Below the pieces are notes generated by a model. The model did not search any database. It saw only the letters and a program-made list of their open reading frames with translations, and had not been told where the DNA came from. A program made the position numbers and the translations under genes. From Phytohabitans maris (GTDB lineage Bacteria > Actinomycetota > Actinomycetes > Mycobacteriales > Micromonosporaceae), in NCBI RefSeq assembly GCF_031085175.1, contig NZ_JAVHUY010000018.1:1-64000 (forward strand): a DNA stretch of 64,000 nt. The letters run 5' to 3'. Positions 17,465-27,298 of the stretch are shown here, one piece after another; the first letter of the stretch is position 1, and every line of letters starts with the position of its first letter.

Positions 17465-19135
17465 CTAGAGGCGCGACATCGCGGCCTTGAACGGGTCGAG
17501 GCCGAGCGAGCCGAGGTTGAGCGCGTCGCGGTGAAACTCCTTGAGGTCGAAGTCCGCACCCTTGCGCGCCTTGGCCTCTTCGCGGGCCTGGAGCCAGATG
17601 CGCTCGCCCACCTTGTACGCCGGGGCCTGGCCGGGCCAGCCGAGGTAGCGGTTGAGCTCGAAGCGCAGGTTTTCGTCCGGCACCCGGCAGTGCGCGCGCA
17701 TGAACTCCCAGCCCAGCTCCGGCGTCCAGCGCTCGCCCGGGTGGAAGTCGAACGGGTTGTCGCGCGGGATCTCCAGCTCCAGGTGCATGCCGATGTCGAC
17801 GATCACGCGGCCGGCCCGGAACGCCTGGCCGTCGAGCATGCCGAGCTTGTCGCCCGGGTCCTCCAGGTAGCCGAGGTCGTCCATGAGCCGCTCGGAGTAG
17901 AGGGCCCAGCCCTCACCGTGCCCTGACGACCAGCTCAGCAGCCGCTGCCAGCGGTTGAGCAGCTCGGCCCGGACCAGCGTCTGGGCGATCTGCAGGTGGT
18001 GGCCGGGCACGCCCTCGTGGTAGACGGTCGTGACCTCGCGCCAGGTGGAGAACGCGGTGATGCCCTGCGGCACCGCCCACCACATGCGGCCGGGGCGCGA
18101 GAAGTCTTCGCTCGGCGCGGTGTAGTAGATGCCGCCGTCGCTGGTCGGCGCCAGGCAGCACTCGATCCGGCGGACCGGCTCGGGGATGTCGAAGTGGGTG
18201 CCGTGCAGGTCGACGAGGGCCTTGTCGGCCAGCGCCTGCATCCAGTCGCGGAACGCCTCCTTGCCCTCGATCCGGCGGGACGGGTCGGCGTCCAGCGCGG
18301 TGACGGCGTCGTCGATCGAGGCGCCCGGGCCGGCGATCCGGGCGGAGACCGCGCGCATGTCGGACTCCAGGCGGGCCAGCTCGTCGAAGCCCCAGGCGTA
18401 CGTCTCGTCGAGGTCGACCCGGGCGCCCAGGAAGTAGCGGGAGGCGAGCTGGTACCGCTCGCGGCCGGCGGCCTGCTTTTCCCGGCCCAGCGGCGCCATG
18501 GTCTTGCGCAGGAACTCACCGAACTCGGCGGTCGCGGCGGTGGCCGCGGCGGCGCCCCGGTCGAGCTCGGCGGCGAGGGTGTCGCCAGCGTCGAGCCGGT
18601 CGGCCAGGCCGTGGAAGAAGTTGTCGCGCTCCGGGTCGGTCCAGCTGTCGCACTGCTTGGCGACCTCGATCATCTGGGCCTGCGGGCTCGCGTGCCCGGC
18701 CTCGGCGGCCTGCAGGAGCGTCACCTTGTACTGCTCGAGGGCGGCCGGGAACTGGCTGAGGCGGGCCGCGATGTTGGCGACCGCCTCCTCGCCCTCGGTC
18801 GGCATCAGGTCGAAGACCATGCGCAGGCCGTGCAGCGAGCTGGCGATCACGTTGAGCTCGCTGGTCACCTCGCCCGCGTCGTACCGCTCGAGCTCCAGGC
18901 CGAGCCGCTCGACCATCGCCTCCTTCGCGACGCGCTCGGGTTCGGTCGCCGGCTCGGTCGCCTCGATCGCGGCCAATGTGCGGCGGGTCAGGTCTGCTTG
19001 GGCCGCGAACCCGTCTGGCGAGAGGTCGTCCAGCCGATCGTCGTGGCCTTTGATGCCGGCATAGGTGGCGCCGGTCGGATTGAGGGTGGCCCACTCGTCT
19101 ACGTAGCGGTCCGCGAGGTCATCGATTCGTCCCAC
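17465..19135 (-). CDS. DUF885 family metallopeptidase-like protein
   Basis: The roughly 556-residue cytoplasmic protein matches the DUF885 family of predicted zinc peptidases. The signature YHEGVPGHHLQ is visible (about residue 395) with a downstream EGWALYSE, together suggesting an HExxxH-plus-E metal site. There is no signal peptide. GTG 19135 is preferred because the conserved RIDDLADRY start follows directly; TTG/ATG options upstream at 19168 lack a ribosome site. It is divergent from the EamA gene and ends at a shared terminator. The substrate is unknown. Confidence 0.85.
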   Translation of the reverse strand: MGRIDDLADRYVDEWATLNPTGATYAGIKGHDDRLDDLSPDGFAAQADLTRRTLAAIEATEPATEPERVAKEAMVERLGLELERYDAGEVTSELNVIASSLHGLRMVFDLMPTEGEEAVANIAARLSQFPAALEQYKVTLLQAAEAGHASPQAQMIEVAKQCDSWTDPERDNFFHGLADRLDAGDTLAAELDRGAAAATAATAEFGEFLRKTMAPLGREKQAAGRERYQLASRYFLGARVDLDETYAWGFDELARLESDMRAVSARIAGPGASIDDAVTALDADPSRRIEGKEAFRDWMQALADKALVDLHGTHFDIPEPVRRIECCLAPTSDGGIYYTAPSEDFSRPGRMWWAVPQGITAFSTWREVTTVYHEGVPGHHLQIAQTLVRAELLNRWQRLLSWSSGHGEGWALYSERLMDDLGYLEDPGDKLGMLDGQAFRAGRVIVDIGMHLELEIPRDNPFDFHPGERWTPELGWEFMRAHCRVPDENLRFELNRYLGWPGQAPAYKVGERIWLQAREEAKARKGADFDLKEFHRDALNLGSLGLDPFKAAMSRL

Positions 19136-19260
19136 GGTGGAAAACCTTACGGGAGAGCAGTGTGACACGCCCGTTCATTGCCACTGCCCGAATCGGTGCC
19201 GCGTGACGGCCATCACCAGGTCCGAAATGCGCGCGACTTTCGTCGTACCCCTCCGGCAAA

Positions 19261-20241
19261 GTGTCAGGGGTGTCCGCCGCTTCCGCTCCTGACCGGCTCG
19301 ACCTGCGCGCCTTCCTGCCGGGCTACCTCGCCCTGGCGGTGATCTGGGGTGCCAGCTTCCTCTTCATCAAGGTCGGCGTGCGCGAGCTGCACCCGCTCTA
19401 CCTCACCCTCTTCCGGGTCGGCACGGGCACGCTGACGCTCCTCGTCGTGCTCGCGGTCATGCGCGTGCGGCTGCCCCGCGATCCGAAGCTCTGGGCCCAC
19501 CTCAGCGTGGTCGGCGCGATCGGCGTGGCGCTGCCGTTCACACTCTTCGGCTTTGGCGAGGAGCGGGTCTCGTCGGTGCTCGCCGGCATCTGGAACGCGA
19601 CCACCCCGCTGATCGCGCTGCCGATGGCGGTGTTCGCGTTTCGCACCGAGCGGCTGACCACCCGGGGCGCTGTGGGCGTCGGGATCGGCTTCGCCGGCGT
19701 GCTGACCGTGCTGGGCGTGTGGCAGGGCGTCGGCGGCTCCCACCTGACCGGCCAGCTCATGTGCTTCGGCGCGGCAGCCTGCTACGGACTCGGCATCCCG
19801 TACACGAAGCGGTTCGTCGCGGGCCGGTCGGAGTCGGGCGTCGCGCTCTCCGCGGCCCAGCTGCTCACCGCGACCGTGCAGCTGGCGATCGTGACACCGT
19901 TGCTGGTCGGCGCGCCGCCGGCCCCGACCGACCTCTCGCTCGACGTGATCGGCAGCGTGCTCGCGCTGGGCGCGCTCGGCACCGGCCTGGCCTTCGTGAT
20001 CAACATGCGCAACATCCGGCTCGCCGGGGCCAGCACCGCGTCGACCGTGACCTACCTGATCCCGATCGCGGCCACGGTGATCGGCGTGCTCGCCCTCGAC
20101 GAGCGGCTTTCCTGGTACCAGCCGGTCGGCGCGCTCATCGTGCTCGCCGGTGTGGCGGTGTCGCAGGGCCTGCTGCGCCGGCGGCCGGTCACCCGTGCGA
20201 GCGAGCCCATTCGACAACCTGCTCGGCAGGCCAGCTATTGA
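19261..20241 (+). CDS. EamA/DMT family transporter
   Basis: This 326-residue protein has ten predicted membrane segments in two EamA repeats. The first begins at GYLALAVIWGASFLFIKVG and the second after the GQLMCFGAAACYGLGIPYTKRF segment. Family members export metabolites or amino acids, but the substrate cannot be read. GTG 19261 or GTG 19270 may be the start. The 3' end overlaps the convergent PHP gene by 53 bp. No terminator is visible there. Confidence 0.88.
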   Translation: MSGVSAASAPDRLDLRAFLPGYLALAVIWGASFLFIKVGVRELHPLYLTLFRVGTGTLTLLVVLAVMRVRLPRDPKLWAHLSVVGAIGVALPFTLFGFGEERVSSVLAGIWNATTPLIALPMAVFAFRTERLTTRGAVGVGIGFAGVLTVLGVWQGVGGSHLTGQLMCFGAAACYGLGIPYTKRFVAGRSESGVALSAAQLLTATVQLAIVTPLLVGAPPAPTDLSLDVIGSVLALGALGTGLAFVINMRNIRLAGASTASTVTYLIPIAATVIGVLALDERLSWYQPVGALIVLAGVAVSQGLLRRRPVTRASEPIRQPARQASY

Positions 20242-21268
20242 TCACGTGCTGGGGGAGCACGCCGCAGAGCGCCGCCCGCTCGCAGCCGAAGCGCTGCCAG
20301 TCGAGCTGACCCGGCGCGTGCGCGTCGGTGTCGATGGCGAACGAGCAGCCGGCCTCCAGAGCCTTTCGGATCAGGCGTTTCGGCGGGTCCTGGCGCTCCG
20401 GCCGTGAGTTGATCTCGACGGCCTTGCCGTGCTCGGCGCAGGCGGCGAAGACCGCGTCGGCGTCGAACTGGCTCTCCGGCCGCCCGGAACGGCTCGCCCG
20501 GCGGTGGCCCTTGTCGCCCTCGCCCTCGGCGCCCTTCGGCCGCTTGGTGACCATCCGGCCGGTGCAGTGGCCGAGGATGTCGAGGTGCGGGTTGGCGATC
20601 GCGGTCAGCATCCGCCGGGTCATCTTGGCGCTCTCGTCGCGCAGGTTGCTGTGCACCGAGCCCACCACCACGTCGAGCTGGGCCAGCAGCTCCTCGTCCT
20701 GGTCGAGCGAGCCGTCGGCGAGGATGTCGACCTCGATGCCGGTGAGGATGCGAAAGCCCTCGGGCAGCGCCTCGTTGACCGCCGCCACGTACTCGATCTG
20801 CTTGTGCAGCCGCCCGGCGGTCAGGCCGCGGGCCACGGTCAGGCTGGGTGAGTGGTCGGTCAGCACCATGTACTCGTGGCCGAGCTCGACCGCGGCGAGC
20901 GCCATCTCCTCGATCGGCGAACCGCCGTCGGACCACTCCGAGTGGGTGTGGCAGTCGCCGCGCAGGGCCTGCCGCAGGCGGCTGGCCGCGTCGTCGAGGT
21001 CGACGCCCTCGGTGGCGAGCAGGCGGCGCAGGTACACCGGCTCCTCGCCGGCCAGCGACTCGGTCACGCAGCGCGCGGTCACGTCGCCGACGCCGGAGAG
21101 CTTGGTCAGCGTGCCCTCCGCGGCGCGGCTGGCCACCTCTTCGGCGGGCAGCGCGGCGAGCGCCTTGGCGGCCGAGCGAAACGCGCGCACGCGGTAGGTC
21201 GCCTCGTTGGCCCGCTCCAGCAGGAACGCGATGCGCCGCAGGTCGGCGACCGGGTCACGGGTGATCAC
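20189..21268 (-). CDS. PHP domain protein with helix-hairpin-helix N-terminus
   Basis: The 359-residue protein has an N-terminal PolX-like helical region (about 1-100) with LTKLSGVGDVTARCV. A PHP phosphoesterase domain follows, with metal ligands in GDCHTHSEWSDG (about 104-115), VLTDHS, EVDIL, GSVHSN, GHCTGR and IDTDAHAP. It looks like the PHP half of bacterial PolX without the nucleotidyltransferase, and so could be a phosphatase or nuclease in repair. It overlaps the EamA gene tail-to-tail. The hypothetical gene upstream starts 10 bp beyond its start region, so the two may be co-transcribed. Confidence 0.87.
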   Translation of the reverse strand: MITRDPVADLRRIAFLLERANEATYRVRAFRSAAKALAALPAEEVASRAAEGTLTKLSGVGDVTARCVTESLAGEEPVYLRRLLATEGVDLDDAASRLRQALRGDCHTHSEWSDGGSPIEEMALAAVELGHEYMVLTDHSPSLTVARGLTAGRLHKQIEYVAAVNEALPEGFRILTGIEVDILADGSLDQDEELLAQLDVVVGSVHSNLRDESAKMTRRMLTAIANPHLDILGHCTGRMVTKRPKGAEGEGDKGHRRASRSGRPESQFDADAVFAACAEHGKAVEINSRPERQDPPKRLIRKALEAGCSFAIDTDAHAPGQLDWQRFGCERAALCGVLPQHVINSWPAEQVVEWARSHG

Positions 21269-21277
21269 GCCCCGAAC

Positions 21278-22258
21278 CTACCGTCCCGCCCCGCGCGCGC
21301 TCAGGTAGTGCTCGACCGGGTCGCCGCCGCCCATGTAGTGCCACGGGTGGTCGGTGATGTACGCGTCGCCGATCAGCCGGAACTGGTCCGCCGCGGCCGG
21401 TACGTCGCCGGACTGCCAGAACGCGAAGGCGAACGAGTTGTGCAGCCTCGGCCAGCCCGGGCGCGGCTGGTACGCCGGGTGCCAGATCGACCGCTCCGCC
21501 GCGGCCCGGATCTCGGCGCCCACCTCGGGGCGCTGCATGTACGCCACGTCTTCGCCGCTGGGCAGGTCGAGCCACATCTCGATGTGCGCCTCGACCAGCC
21601 CGCCGTGCAGTTGCGAGCCGGGCGGCGCGTACCCGGAGGTCTGCCGGGCGAAGCCGAACATCTGCTCGTGGCTGCCGAACCACTTGCGGCACAGGTACTG
21701 CTGCATCGCGCCGTGCGCCCACTTGTGCAGCGGGTGGCGCTTGACCACCTCCTGGAAGCGGCGCTGCTGCTCCTCCAGGTCGACCTGGCGGCCGACGCCC
21801 GAGGTGAGCAGGAACGCGCGGGCGGTGGTGTCGTACGGGTCGCGGTCGACCACCTCGTCGAGGCAGTTTTCGGCGAACCGCAGCCGCTTGAAGAACAGGT
21901 CGAACTGATCCCGCTGGGTCTGCTCGGCCCGGGCCGCGCCACGCGCCTCCCAGGCCCAGAAGACGCCGTGCGCGCCCTGCACCAGCAGCGGCAACGTGGA
22001 CTGCGGCTCGGCCGCCACCCACTCGCCGATCCACTCCTGGACGCCGCTGACGTCCGCGCAGACCGAGATGTAGAAGGCGTGGTCGTCCGGGTCGCGCACG
22101 GATTGCAGGAAGCCGCGCGCGGAGGGCCAGTCGCGCCGCTCCAGCGCGGTGATCAGCTGGCGTGCGGCCGGGTCGCGCTGAGCCTTGTCGATGGCTGGCC
22201 GTGGCTGTCCGCTCGGCTGCTGGGCGTGGGCCGGCCGTTTCCTGGAAAACAGTCCCAT
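21278..22258 (-). CDS. conserved hypothetical protein
   Basis: This 326-residue soluble protein is rich in Trp, His and Arg. It has helical, TPR-like spacing (for example residues 40-75 and 270-310), conserved-looking KWAHGAMQQYLCRKWFGS and HPWHYMGGGDPVEHYL. I do not recognise the family with certainty. Similar actinobacterial proteins are annotated DUF4034, but I cannot confirm that. ATG 22258 is chosen because GGGGGAAAG precedes it by 6 nt. It lies just upstream of the PHP gene on the same strand. Confidence 0.65.
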   Translation of the reverse strand: MGLFSRKRPAHAQQPSGQPRPAIDKAQRDPAARQLITALERRDWPSARGFLQSVRDPDDHAFYISVCADVSGVQEWIGEWVAAEPQSTLPLLVQGAHGVFWAWEARGAARAEQTQRDQFDLFFKRLRFAENCLDEVVDRDPYDTTARAFLLTSGVGRQVDLEEQQRRFQEVVKRHPLHKWAHGAMQQYLCRKWFGSHEQMFGFARQTSGYAPPGSQLHGGLVEAHIEMWLDLPSGEDVAYMQRPEVGAEIRAAAERSIWHPAYQPRPGWPRLHNSFAFAFWQSGDVPAAADQFRLIGDAYITDHPWHYMGGGDPVEHYLSARGAGR

Positions 22259-22380
22259 CGGTTCTTTCCCCCGTCTCGATGACCCTCGGAACTGTAGACC
22301 TGGCCGCCGACGTGCCGGAAGGGGTTGCTGGCCAGAGATCAACTCGGTAGTGTCCGCACGTTTCCACGGGGAGGAAGCGC

Positions 22381-24225
22381 ATGGTCGCCGCAGTCCGCGC
22401 CGGTGCGTCAGTGCTCATGCTCGCCGGCTTCTATATCGTCGCGCTCGTCCAGGTCGCCGCCGCCATCGCGTTCGGCGTGTGGCTCAGCTCGCTCGTGCCG
22501 GGCGGCATCGCCCTGAAGATCATTTTTCCGGTACTGGTGGCCGCGATCGGCTCGGTGGCGGTCGGGCTCTGGAAGGCCGTACGCGCCAAGCCCAAGCCGC
22601 CCGAAGGGCTGAGCGTCGGCCCCGACCAGGCCCCCGAGCTGTGGCGTACCGTGCACGAGCTGGCCCACGTCGTCGGCACCCGGGTGCCCAACGAGATCCG
22701 CCTCGTGCCGGAGGTCAACGCCGCCGTCTTCGAGGACTCCCGCCTGCTCGGCCTCGTCGGCGGGCGGCGCACCCTCTACATCGGACTGCCGCTGCTCCAG
22801 GCGTTCACGGTCGACCAGCTGCGCGCCGTCCTCGCCCACGAGCTGGGCCACTACTCACACGCGCACACCCGGCTCGGCGCGATCGCGTACCGGGGGCGGC
22901 TCGCGATCGGCGGCACCGTCGGCCGGATCGGGCCGTACAACGTGGCGGGTTGGGTCTTCAAGGGCTACGCCCGGCTGTACCTGCTGGTCGACAACGCCTC
23001 CTCCCGCCGCCAGGAGCTGGAGGCCGACCAGGCCGCGGTCCGCGCCGCCGGCCGGGCCGCCGCGGCCAGTGCGCTGCGCGAGGTGCCGGTCGTGGACGCG
23101 GCGTGGGGCTTCTACTTCCGGCGGTACGTGGAGCCGGGCTGGGAGTCGGGCTACGCGCCGGACGACCTCTTCGGCGGGTTCGCCGAGCTGATCGCCGCCC
23201 GCAAGGACGAGCTGGACGAGCTGCGCGGTCAGGAGCCGCCGAGCGAGGGTTCGGTCTGGGACACCCACCCGCCGATCGCCGAGCGGATCGGCGCGATCGC
23301 CGCCACGCCGGAGGTGGTGCGCCCGCCGGACGGTCGCCGGGCCGGTGCGCTCCTGCCCGACCTGGGCGGCGCCGGGCGGGCGATGCAGGGCCGGATGCTC
23401 GACGTGGGAGAGCGGCAGGTGCTGCCGTGGGCGTACTTCACGGCCGCCACCGCCACCACCGTGATGCAGCGGGACGCCGACGCGGTCTTCCGGGCGATCG
23501 GCCGTACGGTCGGCACCAACCAGCTCAACCTGGCCGCACTGCTCGACATCGCCGAGGCCAACCGGCTCGGCACCGCGGCGGAGAGCCTCTTTCCGGACGC
23601 CACCCGGCGGGAGGTGCCGAAGCGGTTCGTCGACACGATGGCGATGCTGATCGCGCTCGCCGCCGTCCGCTCCAACGCGGCGTACTGGCAGCACTCGTGG
23701 ACCGGGCCGGCCCGCCTCGTCGGGCGCGACGGCCAGCCACTGCCGACCGCCGAGATCGCCGCGCGGGCGGTGTCGCCGCAGACCGTGGGGGAGGCCCGCG
23801 CCTGGCTGGCCCACCTCGGCATCGACCCGGGCAGCGCTGCGGTGGTCGAGCAGCGGGCCAGCGCGACCGGCGCCGGCGTGATCGCGGCGATCGCCAACGT
23901 CAAGGTCGACGGCGTCGAGCACGACCTGGTGGTGCTGGACAAGGGGCTGGTGTTCGTCGGCAACCCCGGCAAGTCCGACAAGGGAAAGGTGCGCCTGGAG
24001 GAGCTGGTCGGCTCGGCGCCGGCCGACGAGATCGCCAAGCGGCACCGCTTCCTGCCGTACGAGGAGATCGCCTCGGTCGCCATCACCAAGAACGTGCCGC
24101 TGCGCGCCGACCTCACCCTGCACAGTGGACAGATGATCTCCGTACACGAGGCGTGGAGCAGTGAGCTGATCGCCAAGAACAGCCGCGACGTGCTGGCCGA
24201 CGTCCTGAAACAGGTCTCCGACTAG
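22381..24225 (+). CDS. M48 family metalloprotease (membrane)
   Basis: The 614-residue protein has two N-terminal membrane segments (about 8-38 and 43-65) and an M48 zinc protease domain. HELGH is at 153-157, with the third ligand in the RRQELEAD region (about 209-216). M48 proteases such as HtpX handle membrane-protein quality control. The C-terminal 200 residues form an extra domain not found in HtpX. ATG 22381 is preceded by GGGGAGGAAGCGC, a good ribosome site. A long hairpin follows the stop. Confidence 0.9.
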   Translation: MVAAVRAGASVLMLAGFYIVALVQVAAAIAFGVWLSSLVPGGIALKIIFPVLVAAIGSVAVGLWKAVRAKPKPPEGLSVGPDQAPELWRTVHELAHVVGTRVPNEIRLVPEVNAAVFEDSRLLGLVGGRRTLYIGLPLLQAFTVDQLRAVLAHELGHYSHAHTRLGAIAYRGRLAIGGTVGRIGPYNVAGWVFKGYARLYLLVDNASSRRQELEADQAAVRAAGRAAAASALREVPVVDAAWGFYFRRYVEPGWESGYAPDDLFGGFAELIAARKDELDELRGQEPPSEGSVWDTHPPIAERIGAIAATPEVVRPPDGRRAGALLPDLGGAGRAMQGRMLDVGERQVLPWAYFTAATATTVMQRDADAVFRAIGRTVGTNQLNLAALLDIAEANRLGTAAESLFPDATRREVPKRFVDTMAMLIALAAVRSNAAYWQHSWTGPARLVGRDGQPLPTAEIAARAVSPQTVGEARAWLAHLGIDPGSAAVVEQRASATGAGVIAAIANVKVDGVEHDLVVLDKGLVFVGNPGKSDKGKVRLEELVGSAPADEIAKRHRFLPYEEIASVAITKNVPLRADLTLHSGQMISVHEAWSSELIAKNSRDVLADVLKQVSD

Positions 24226-24227
24226 CC

Positions 24228-24283
24228 CGTGATCAAAGCTCCCGCCACGTCGCTAGAACGACGTGGTGGGAGCTTTGATCACG
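24228..24283. terminator. 25-bp-stem bidirectional terminator
   Basis: Two 25-nt arms (24228-24252 and 24259-24283) beginning CGTGATCAAAGCTCCC pair with a single G-U position around the loop CTAGAA. It lies between the convergent M48 and tyrA genes and overlaps the last bases of tyrA. Confidence 0.85.
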
Positions 24284-25262
24284 GGGAGGGCGCGGGGCGG
24301 ACGACGGTCACCGAGCGGCGGTCCGCTGCCACGGCGGTCACCCAGCCGCCGGCCCGGCCGAGGCGGAGCAGCGCGTCCGAGCGGGCCGGTACCTCCAGCG
24401 ACTTGCCCGGCTTGGGCGGCCAGGCCGCGCGGGCGGCCGCACCGGGCGTGAGCCACGCGGTCAGCTCGCGGATCGGGTCGGCGCTGGCGAGGGCGTCTCG
24501 GGCCCGGCCGAGCGCGTCGAGCACCACGTCGAGGGCCGGCCCCACCGCCGCCGCGTTGCCGCCGCACATCGCCGCCACGAGCTCCGGCCGGGCGGCGGCG
24601 ACCCGGGTGCCGTCGCGGAACGACCCGGCGGCCAGCGCCGCCGCGAGCGGATCGGTCGCGCTGGCGGCGAGCGCCGCGGCCAGCAGATGGGGTACGTGGC
24701 TGACGGCCGCCACCGCCCGGTCGTGCTCCTCGGCCGTCGCCGGTACGACCCGCGCGCCCAGCCCGGTGAGCAGCGTGGCCAGCTCCAGCCAGTCGGGGAG
24801 CGAAGTCTCCCGCGGCTCCAGGCAGAGCACCCACGCGCAGCCGGTGAAGAGGTCGGGATCGGCCGAGGTAAAGCCCGAGGTCTCCCGCCCGGCCATCGGG
24901 TGCCCGCCGACGAACCCGGCCAGCCGGTGCAGCCGGCGCCCGACCAGCTCGCGGACCGGGACCTTGACCGAGGTGACGTCGGTGACCAGTCCCGAGTAGC
25001 CGGCCTTGCCCAGCTCGTCGAGGACGATCTCGAACGCCGGCAGCGGCACCGCGACCACCACGAGCTCGGCGCTGGCGACCGCGTCCCGTACCGTCGGCGC
25101 GACCTGCCACCGCCCGCCGGCCGGGGCCTTCGCCGCCGCGGTGCGCGCGGTGGCCCGGGTGGCTGGGTCGGCGTCATAGCCGAGCACCCGGTGCCCGGCT
25201 CGGGCGAGCGCCCGCAGCGTCGATCCCCCGATGAGTCCCAGCCCGATCACCGCGATGTCCAC
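24279..25262 (-). CDS. tyrA: prephenate dehydrogenase
   Basis: This 327-residue enzyme oxidatively decarboxylates prephenate to 4-hydroxyphenylpyruvate with NAD(P), a step of tyrosine synthesis. The Rossmann motif GLGLIGGS (7-14) is followed by VTDVTSVK and the catalytic region GGHPMAGRETSG, and SHVPHLL lies in the helical dimerization domain. There is no chorismate mutase or ACT domain. Its neighbours are not aromatic-pathway genes. The 3' end sits inside the shared terminator. Confidence 0.92.
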   Translation of the reverse strand: MDIAVIGLGLIGGSTLRALARAGHRVLGYDADPATRATARTAAAKAPAGGRWQVAPTVRDAVASAELVVVAVPLPAFEIVLDELGKAGYSGLVTDVTSVKVPVRELVGRRLHRLAGFVGGHPMAGRETSGFTSADPDLFTGCAWVLCLEPRETSLPDWLELATLLTGLGARVVPATAEEHDRAVAAVSHVPHLLAAALAASATDPLAAALAAGSFRDGTRVAAARPELVAAMCGGNAAAVGPALDVVLDALGRARDALASADPIRELTAWLTPGAAARAAWPPKPGKSLEVPARSDALLRLGRAGGWVTAVAADRRSVTVVRPAPSP

Positions 25263-25344
25263 GCGGGAGACTTAAGCACACCCCGACGCGGGACGGTTAC
25301 CGAGATCTCCGGCTACCGCGCGAAACGGCGGTTACCGTAATCGC

Positions 25345-26490
25345 GTGACTTTCCGGGCTTTTCGCTTTAGTGTGCTCGGGCTGGTCGCCGCGCTGCTCCC
25401 GGCGGCTCCCGCCCTGGCGGCGGCGGTGTCCGCGGTGCCCGAGCGGACGCCCACGTTCGACGGCGTGGTCTGGGCGACCGCGTACGACGGGGACACCGTC
25501 TACGTCGGCGGCGACTTCACCGCCGCGGTCGTGTCCGGACGGTCCATCCCCCGGGCGCGGCTCGCCGCCTTCGACGCCCGTACCGGGGCGCTGCGCAGTT
25601 GGGCGCCGAGCGCCGACGGCCGGGTCCGGGCCATCGCGGTGTCCGGCGGCTCGGTGTACGTGGCCGGCGAGTTCGGTCGCATCAGTGGCGTGCGGCGGGA
25701 CAACCTCGCGCGGCTCGACGCGGTGACCGGCGGGGTGCGCGGCGGCCTGGTGCACAGCGTCTCGGGACAGCCGTACGCGCTCGCGACCGGCGACGGCCGC
25801 CTCTACGTCGGCGGCACGATCAGCGCGGTCGACGGGGAGGCCCGGTCCCGGCTGGCCGCGTTCGACCTGCGCGGCGGGGCCCTCGACCTGTCCTGGCGCC
25901 CGGCCGCCGACGGCACCGTCCAGGCCGTCGTGGCCAGCGGCGACCGGGTGTACGTGGGTGGCAAGTTCGGCACGGTCGACGGCGTGGCCGGCTCCGCGCG
26001 GCTCGCCGCCCTGCACCCGGTGTCCGGCACCGTCGACCTGAGCTTCCGCCCGACCGTCGCCGAAGAGGTACGCGGGCTCGCGGTGGGCGGGTCCTCCGTG
26101 TACGCGGCGCACGGCGGCCAGGGCGGCCGGGTCGCGGCGTACGACTCCGGCGGCGGCAGCCGGTGGCGCCTGACCATGGACGGCGACCCGCAGGCGATCG
26201 CGGTGCTCGACGGCGTCGTCTACTTCGGCGGCCACTTCGACCACGTCTGCCGCTCGCCGCAGACCGGCGCGAACGGCACCTGCCTGGAGGGCTCGATCGG
26301 GCGGGTCAAGCTCGGCGCGGCGGCCACTGGCGACGGCCACCTGCTCCCCTGGACCGCGAACGCCAACGGCGTGGAGGGCGTACACGCGCTGGCGGCCAGC
26401 GGGCGGCTCGACAAGGTCGCCGCGGGTGGCGCGTTCACAAAGATCAACGGCGTGGCCCAGCCGTACTTCGCGCAGTTTTCCCAGGGCTGA
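25345..26490 (+). CDS. secreted beta-propeller (delta-60 repeat) protein
   Basis: The 381-residue protein has a Sec signal peptide (residues 1-27, cleavage near ALAAA). Repeated blades follow of the type VYVGGDF / LAAFDARTG, VYVAGEF, LYVGGTI and VYVGGKFG, which is the delta-60/WD40-like propeller of actinobacterial secreted proteins. The role is unknown; binding or structural is likely. GTG 25345 directly begins the signal peptide. Its stop is one base from the convergent M23 gene, so transcription units meet head-on with no spacer. Confidence 0.85.
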   Translation: MTFRAFRFSVLGLVAALLPAAPALAAAVSAVPERTPTFDGVVWATAYDGDTVYVGGDFTAAVVSGRSIPRARLAAFDARTGALRSWAPSADGRVRAIAVSGGSVYVAGEFGRISGVRRDNLARLDAVTGGVRGGLVHSVSGQPYALATGDGRLYVGGTISAVDGEARSRLAAFDLRGGALDLSWRPAADGTVQAVVASGDRVYVGGKFGTVDGVAGSARLAALHPVSGTVDLSFRPTVAEEVRGLAVGGSSVYAAHGGQGGRVAAYDSGGGSRWRLTMDGDPQAIAVLDGVVYFGGHFDHVCRSPQTGANGTCLEGSIGRVKLGAAATGDGHLLPWTANANGVEGVHALAASGRLDKVAAGGAFTKINGVAQPYFAQFSQG

Positions 26491-26491
26491 C

Positions 26492-27232
26492 CTACGGCTC
26501 CTTGGGGCAGCCCTTGCTCGCCTTGAACGACGCGACCTTGCTCACCGGCGACGTGCTCTTCTTCTTGCGCCAGTCGTCGAGGAACGGCGCCGGCCAGATC
26601 ACGCCGCGGCGGATCCACCAGTCGCCCGTGCGCCCGCACACCGGCGAGATGCCGAAGTGCAGGTGGCAGACGTTGTTGGCGTTGCCGGTCTTGCCGACCG
26701 TGCCGAGCCGCTGGCCGGCCCGGACCCGTACGCCCGCCTCGATGCCGGACTGCACCACGGTCATGTGGGAGCCGTAGTAGCGCACGCCGTCGTCGCCGAG
26801 CAGCGACACGGAGAGCCCGCCGTTGTCGGGGCCCTGTGGACCACTCTTGCTGTATGTGTCGACCCGGCTGACCTCGAGCACCTTGCCGTCGGTGACCGCT
26901 ACGACCGGCTCGCCGCAGTCGGCGAAGACGTCGGTCGCCGGGTAGCCGGAGTGGGTCGGGTGGTAGGACACGTTGCCGGACTGGACCGGAAACACGTACC
27001 GCCAGTTGCCGGTGGTCTTGGCGGCGGCGCTCTTGGACGGCGCCGGCTTGGGGGTGGGCGTGGTCGCCGCGCTCGGCGTCGGGCTGGGCTCCGGCGGGGT
27101 GGTCGTCGGGTCGGCCGCGGCCGTGGTCGCCGGCGGCGCCTCCCAGGCGACCGGCTCGCCCGCCTCCGGAGCGTGCCGCGCGCAGCCGGCCACCAGGGCG
27201 CCGGCCAGCACAGCGATCATCGCCGCCCGCAT
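26492..27232 (-). CDS. M23 family peptidase lipoprotein
   Basis: The 246-residue protein has a lipoprotein signal ending LVAGC (Cys17), a Thr/Pro/Ser linker (about 25-70) and an M23 LytM-type domain. Ligands are visible in HPTHSGYPATDVF and HLHFG. Such enzymes cleave peptidoglycan cross-bridges, or regulate it when degenerate. The first motif lacks the usual HxGxD spacing only slightly, so activity is plausible. ATG 27232 is chosen to give a proper signal; upstream codons are not signal-like. Confidence 0.87.
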   Translation of the reverse strand: MRAAMIAVLAGALVAGCARHAPEAGEPVAWEAPPATTAAADPTTTPPEPSPTPSAATTPTPKPAPSKSAAAKTTGNWRYVFPVQSGNVSYHPTHSGYPATDVFADCGEPVVAVTDGKVLEVSRVDTYSKSGPQGPDNGGLSVSLLGDDGVRYYGSHMTVVQSGIEAGVRVRAGQRLGTVGKTGNANNVCHLHFGISPVCGRTGDWWIRRGVIWPAPFLDDWRKKKSTSPVSKVASFKASKGCPKEP

Positions 27233-27298
27233 CCGAAGCACCCGGCCATAGTGGCAGACGAGCCGGGCCACCGCAGACCTGCCGGGTAGTCTGCCCTT

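Noticed and set aside
15905-17926. Very long plus-strand frame (673 codons) through the DUF6114 and DUF885 region
   Set aside because: It is Arg/Pro/Gly-rich, crosses a terminator and runs antisense into DUF885. The frames of DUF6114 and DUF885 have clear domains and ribosome sites.
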